Shown here: positions 5,758 to 6,888 of the stretch, one piece after another
How the letters are laid out: each line of letters begins with the position of its first letter
How positions within the stretch are numbered: the stretch's first letter is position 1
DNA from: JAGQTE01 sp964648005
GTDB taxonomy: Bacteria; Actinomycetota; Acidimicrobiia; Acidimicrobiales; Acidimicrobilacustridaceae
Assembly (NCBI GenBank): GCA_964648005.1
Contig: CAZYKR010000237.1
Location: 1 to 6,888 of the forward strand
DNA: 6,888 nt
Direction: 5' to 3'
The notes under the pieces: model-generated
What the model was told of the DNA's origin: nothing
What the model saw: only the letters and a program-made list of their open reading frames with translations
Databases searched by the model: none
Program-made: the position numbers and the translations under genes

Positions 5758-6715
5758 TCAGGTGTGGCCCAGTTCGAGCGCCCGCCGCCGACCGATCCGC
5801 AGCAGGTCGGACTGGGACGCCGCGAACGCCGTCGTGAGATCGAGCCAGGTGAAGCGCACCACGATCAGCCCCTGCGCCATCGCGGCACGATCCCGCCGAC
5901 GATCGCGCTCGAAGTCGGCGATGCGGGTGTGCCAGCGCCGCCCGTCCGCCTCCAGGATGAGCCCCCACCGCTCGATGAACACATCGACGCAGGCCATGCG
6001 GCCGTCCACGGTCCACGGCAGGCGGTGCTGGCGAACGGCGGGTGGGACCGCCGGATGGCGGACGAGGCGCCAGAGCAGGGGCTCGAGCACGCTCTCGGCC
6101 ACCGGTTGGCCGTCGGCGCGCTCGGCGACCAGCGATCGGAGCCGGCGGACGCCGCGAGAGCGGAGGCGCGTGTGGCGCACCGCCTGGTCCTCGAGGTGAC
6201 CGACCAGGAGGCGTCGGTCGAGGATGGCGTCGTCGGTGGCGCGCTCGATCCGTTCGAGCGGGAGTCGGGTGCCGCAGAGGTCGGCAACGGTCTGGGCGAT
6301 CGTCGTGACGGGGATGCCCTGCGCACGGGTGGCGTCGAACTCGATGCGACGGCGGACGGTGGCGAGGGGGCTGGCGGTGCTAGCCGGCGGTCGCACGGAC
6401 ACCTCGACGGGTGCGGCTCCGAAGCCGGTCAGCCGATGGAGCCCGGCGGCCGCCTGCCCCGAGACCACGCTCTGCGGCGTCAGCAACGTGGCGGCGTGGG
6501 CCGCGGTGAGGAAGCCGCGGTCGGCGCCACCGAGCAGGTACACGCCCTGCGCCAGCCGGTTCCATCGTCCGACGGCCACGCGGTGCTCGATCATGCGCTT
6601 GGTGCACCCGAAGCGCAGCGCCTGGTCGTGGGGAGAACACGCCGTGCTGGTCGCTCGCCAGGCGGGCGATGGCGGCGTCGGGGTGTGGCGTCGGCTCGGG
6701 TCCGGATCGGCGCAT
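5758..6715 (-). CDS. AbiEi-like winged-helix / DUF559 (endonuclease-fold) protein, apparently frameshifted
   Basis: Restored across a one-base frameshift at 6630-6633, the product has 318 residues. Residues 13-62 (AIARLASDQHGVF, then DQALRFGCTKRMI and RWNRLAQGVYLL) look like the N-terminal winged-helix of AbiEi-family antitoxins. Residues 66-170 are the usual middle region, including GIPVTTIAQTVADL. The C-terminal DUF559 domain, related to the Vsr/PD-(D/E)XK nuclease fold, has Glu208, Asp244 in VDVFIE, Glu255 and Asp257 in LEADG, His262, and FERDRRRD (268-275) leading to GLIVVRFTW, so the putative active site is intact. The start at 6715 is chosen for its GGAAGG ribosome binding site. The downstream frame alone is open up to 6786, but its N-terminus there is Pro/Arg-rich out-of-frame sequence. 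No AbiEii-type nucleotidyltransferase partner lies in the window. The biological role is unknown; DNA binding plus DNA cleavage is inferred. It may be a pseudogene, or the indel may be a sequencing error. Confidence 0.75.
6630..6633 (-). other. Frameshift site: run of four C (- strand) in the AbiEi/DUF559 gene
   Basis: On the - strand the sequence GTGTTCTCCCCACGACCAG changes coding frame at the four-C run. Before it, the frame from the ATG at 6715 reads ...ASDQHGVFS; after it, the family-like sequence HDQALRFGCTKRMI continues one frame away. With three Cs instead of four, one continuous reading frame of 319 codons, stop included, results. Without correction the upstream frame reads through to 6380 with Arg/Pro-rich, non-family sequence. 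Confidence 0.7.
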
Positions 6716-6722
6716 CGCTCGG

Positions 6723-6728
6723 CCTTCC
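6723..6728 (-). promoter_or_regulatory. Ribosome binding site fixing the AbiEi/DUF559 start
   Basis: GGAAGG on the - strand (6728 down to 6723) is followed by 7 bases and then the ATG at 6715-6713. It points to a start in the upstream frame, which is the main independent support for a frameshift rather than an N-terminal start in the downstream frame. Confidence 0.6.
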
Positions 6729-6822
6729 GCTCGGGGGTGTCGAGACCGCCGTCGCGGTGAGGCCGGGCCGGGACCACAGCGGGCACATGGTCGCGCAGGG
6801 GTGCCCACGAACTCGTGCCGAT

Positions 6823-6888
6823 TCACGCCCCCGACGTGGCGTTGGCGGGTGGGGCGGCGGTGGCGAGGAAGGCGAGGCCGAGCTGCAG
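6823..6888 (-). CDS. C-terminal fragment of an unidentified gene, cut by the window edge
   Basis: On the - strand, 21 codons enter from the right edge and end in TGA at 6825-6823. They read LQLGLAFLATAAPPANATSGA, and all but one end in G or C, as expected for a real gene in this genome. The fragment is too short to identify and shows no motif. It would be co-oriented with the AbiEi/DUF559 gene, 107 bases upstream of its start; the intervening 6716-6822 holds the ribosome binding site of that gene and nothing else that I can recognise. Confidence 0.4.
   Translation of the reverse strand: MQLGLAFLATAAPPANATSGA

Noticed and set aside
3066..5837. Very long + strand open frame opposite valS
   Set aside because: It is the mirror of valS in GC-rich DNA. 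Its translation is Gly/Val/Asp/Arg-rich without motifs, while the - strand carries all the ValRS motifs.
6630..6633. Programmed +1 frameshift in the AbiEi/DUF559 gene
   Set aside because: A C4 run can be slippery, but there is no nearby stop codon in the upstream frame, no evident stimulatory element, and I know of no precedent in this family. A simple indel is more likely.
6716..6786. Upstream start (6786) for the DUF559 protein without a frameshift
   Set aside because: The added N-terminus is Pro/Arg-rich with no family resemblance, whereas the other frame has both the family-like residues and a strong ribosome binding site.
6883..6888. Window ends exactly on a CTGCAG (PstI) site
   Set aside because: This could reflect a cloned fragment, but one six-base match at one end is not informative.

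Overview
The window is very GC-rich, with G or C at almost every third codon position, and is densely coded on both strands. The GC content, the Thr/Pro-rich exported proteins, the archaeal-type valyl-tRNA synthetase and the AbiEi/DUF559 protein together suggest a high-GC actinomycete, possibly class Acidimicrobiia. That taxonomic call is an inference from style and has not been tested by a search. No rRNA, tRNA, CRISPR array or insertion sequence was seen.

Layout from left to right: (1) a complete Fe-type superoxide dismutase gene on the + strand (76-657) with its own promoter-like sequence and a good ribosome binding site. (2) Facing it, a predicted lipoprotein on the - strand (682-2136) with a Ser/Thr-rich linker and a sialidase-like (Asp-box) propeller; a 10-bp-stem hairpin sits where the two genes converge. 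(3) A 139-bp divergent intergenic region (2137-2275) with a CRP/FNR-type dyad. (4) On the + strand, a single-pass membrane protein (2276-3046) with a Pro/Thr-rich outer linker and a small beta-sandwich domain. (5) An archaeal-type valyl-tRNA synthetase, valS, on the - strand (3036-5648), whose last codons overlap the membrane protein gene tail to tail by 11 bp. (6) A 109-bp gap (5649-5757) holding a strong nested hairpin and a candidate valS promoter. (7) An AbiEi-like winged-helix/DUF559 nuclease-fold gene on the - strand (5758-6715) that carries an apparent one-base frameshift. (8) The last 21 codons of an unidentified - strand gene running off the right edge.

valS and sod are housekeeping and stress-defence genes with no obvious functional link. 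The lipoprotein and the membrane protein form a divergent pair of envelope proteins that may share regulation through the CRP-type dyad. The AbiEi/DUF559 gene is the accessory element here: it has no visible toxin partner, it is frameshifted, and a large palindrome follows it one base after its stop codon. I found no complete new defence or metabolic system. The best leads are this orphan nuclease-like gene with its palindrome, and the CRP-type divergent promoter.
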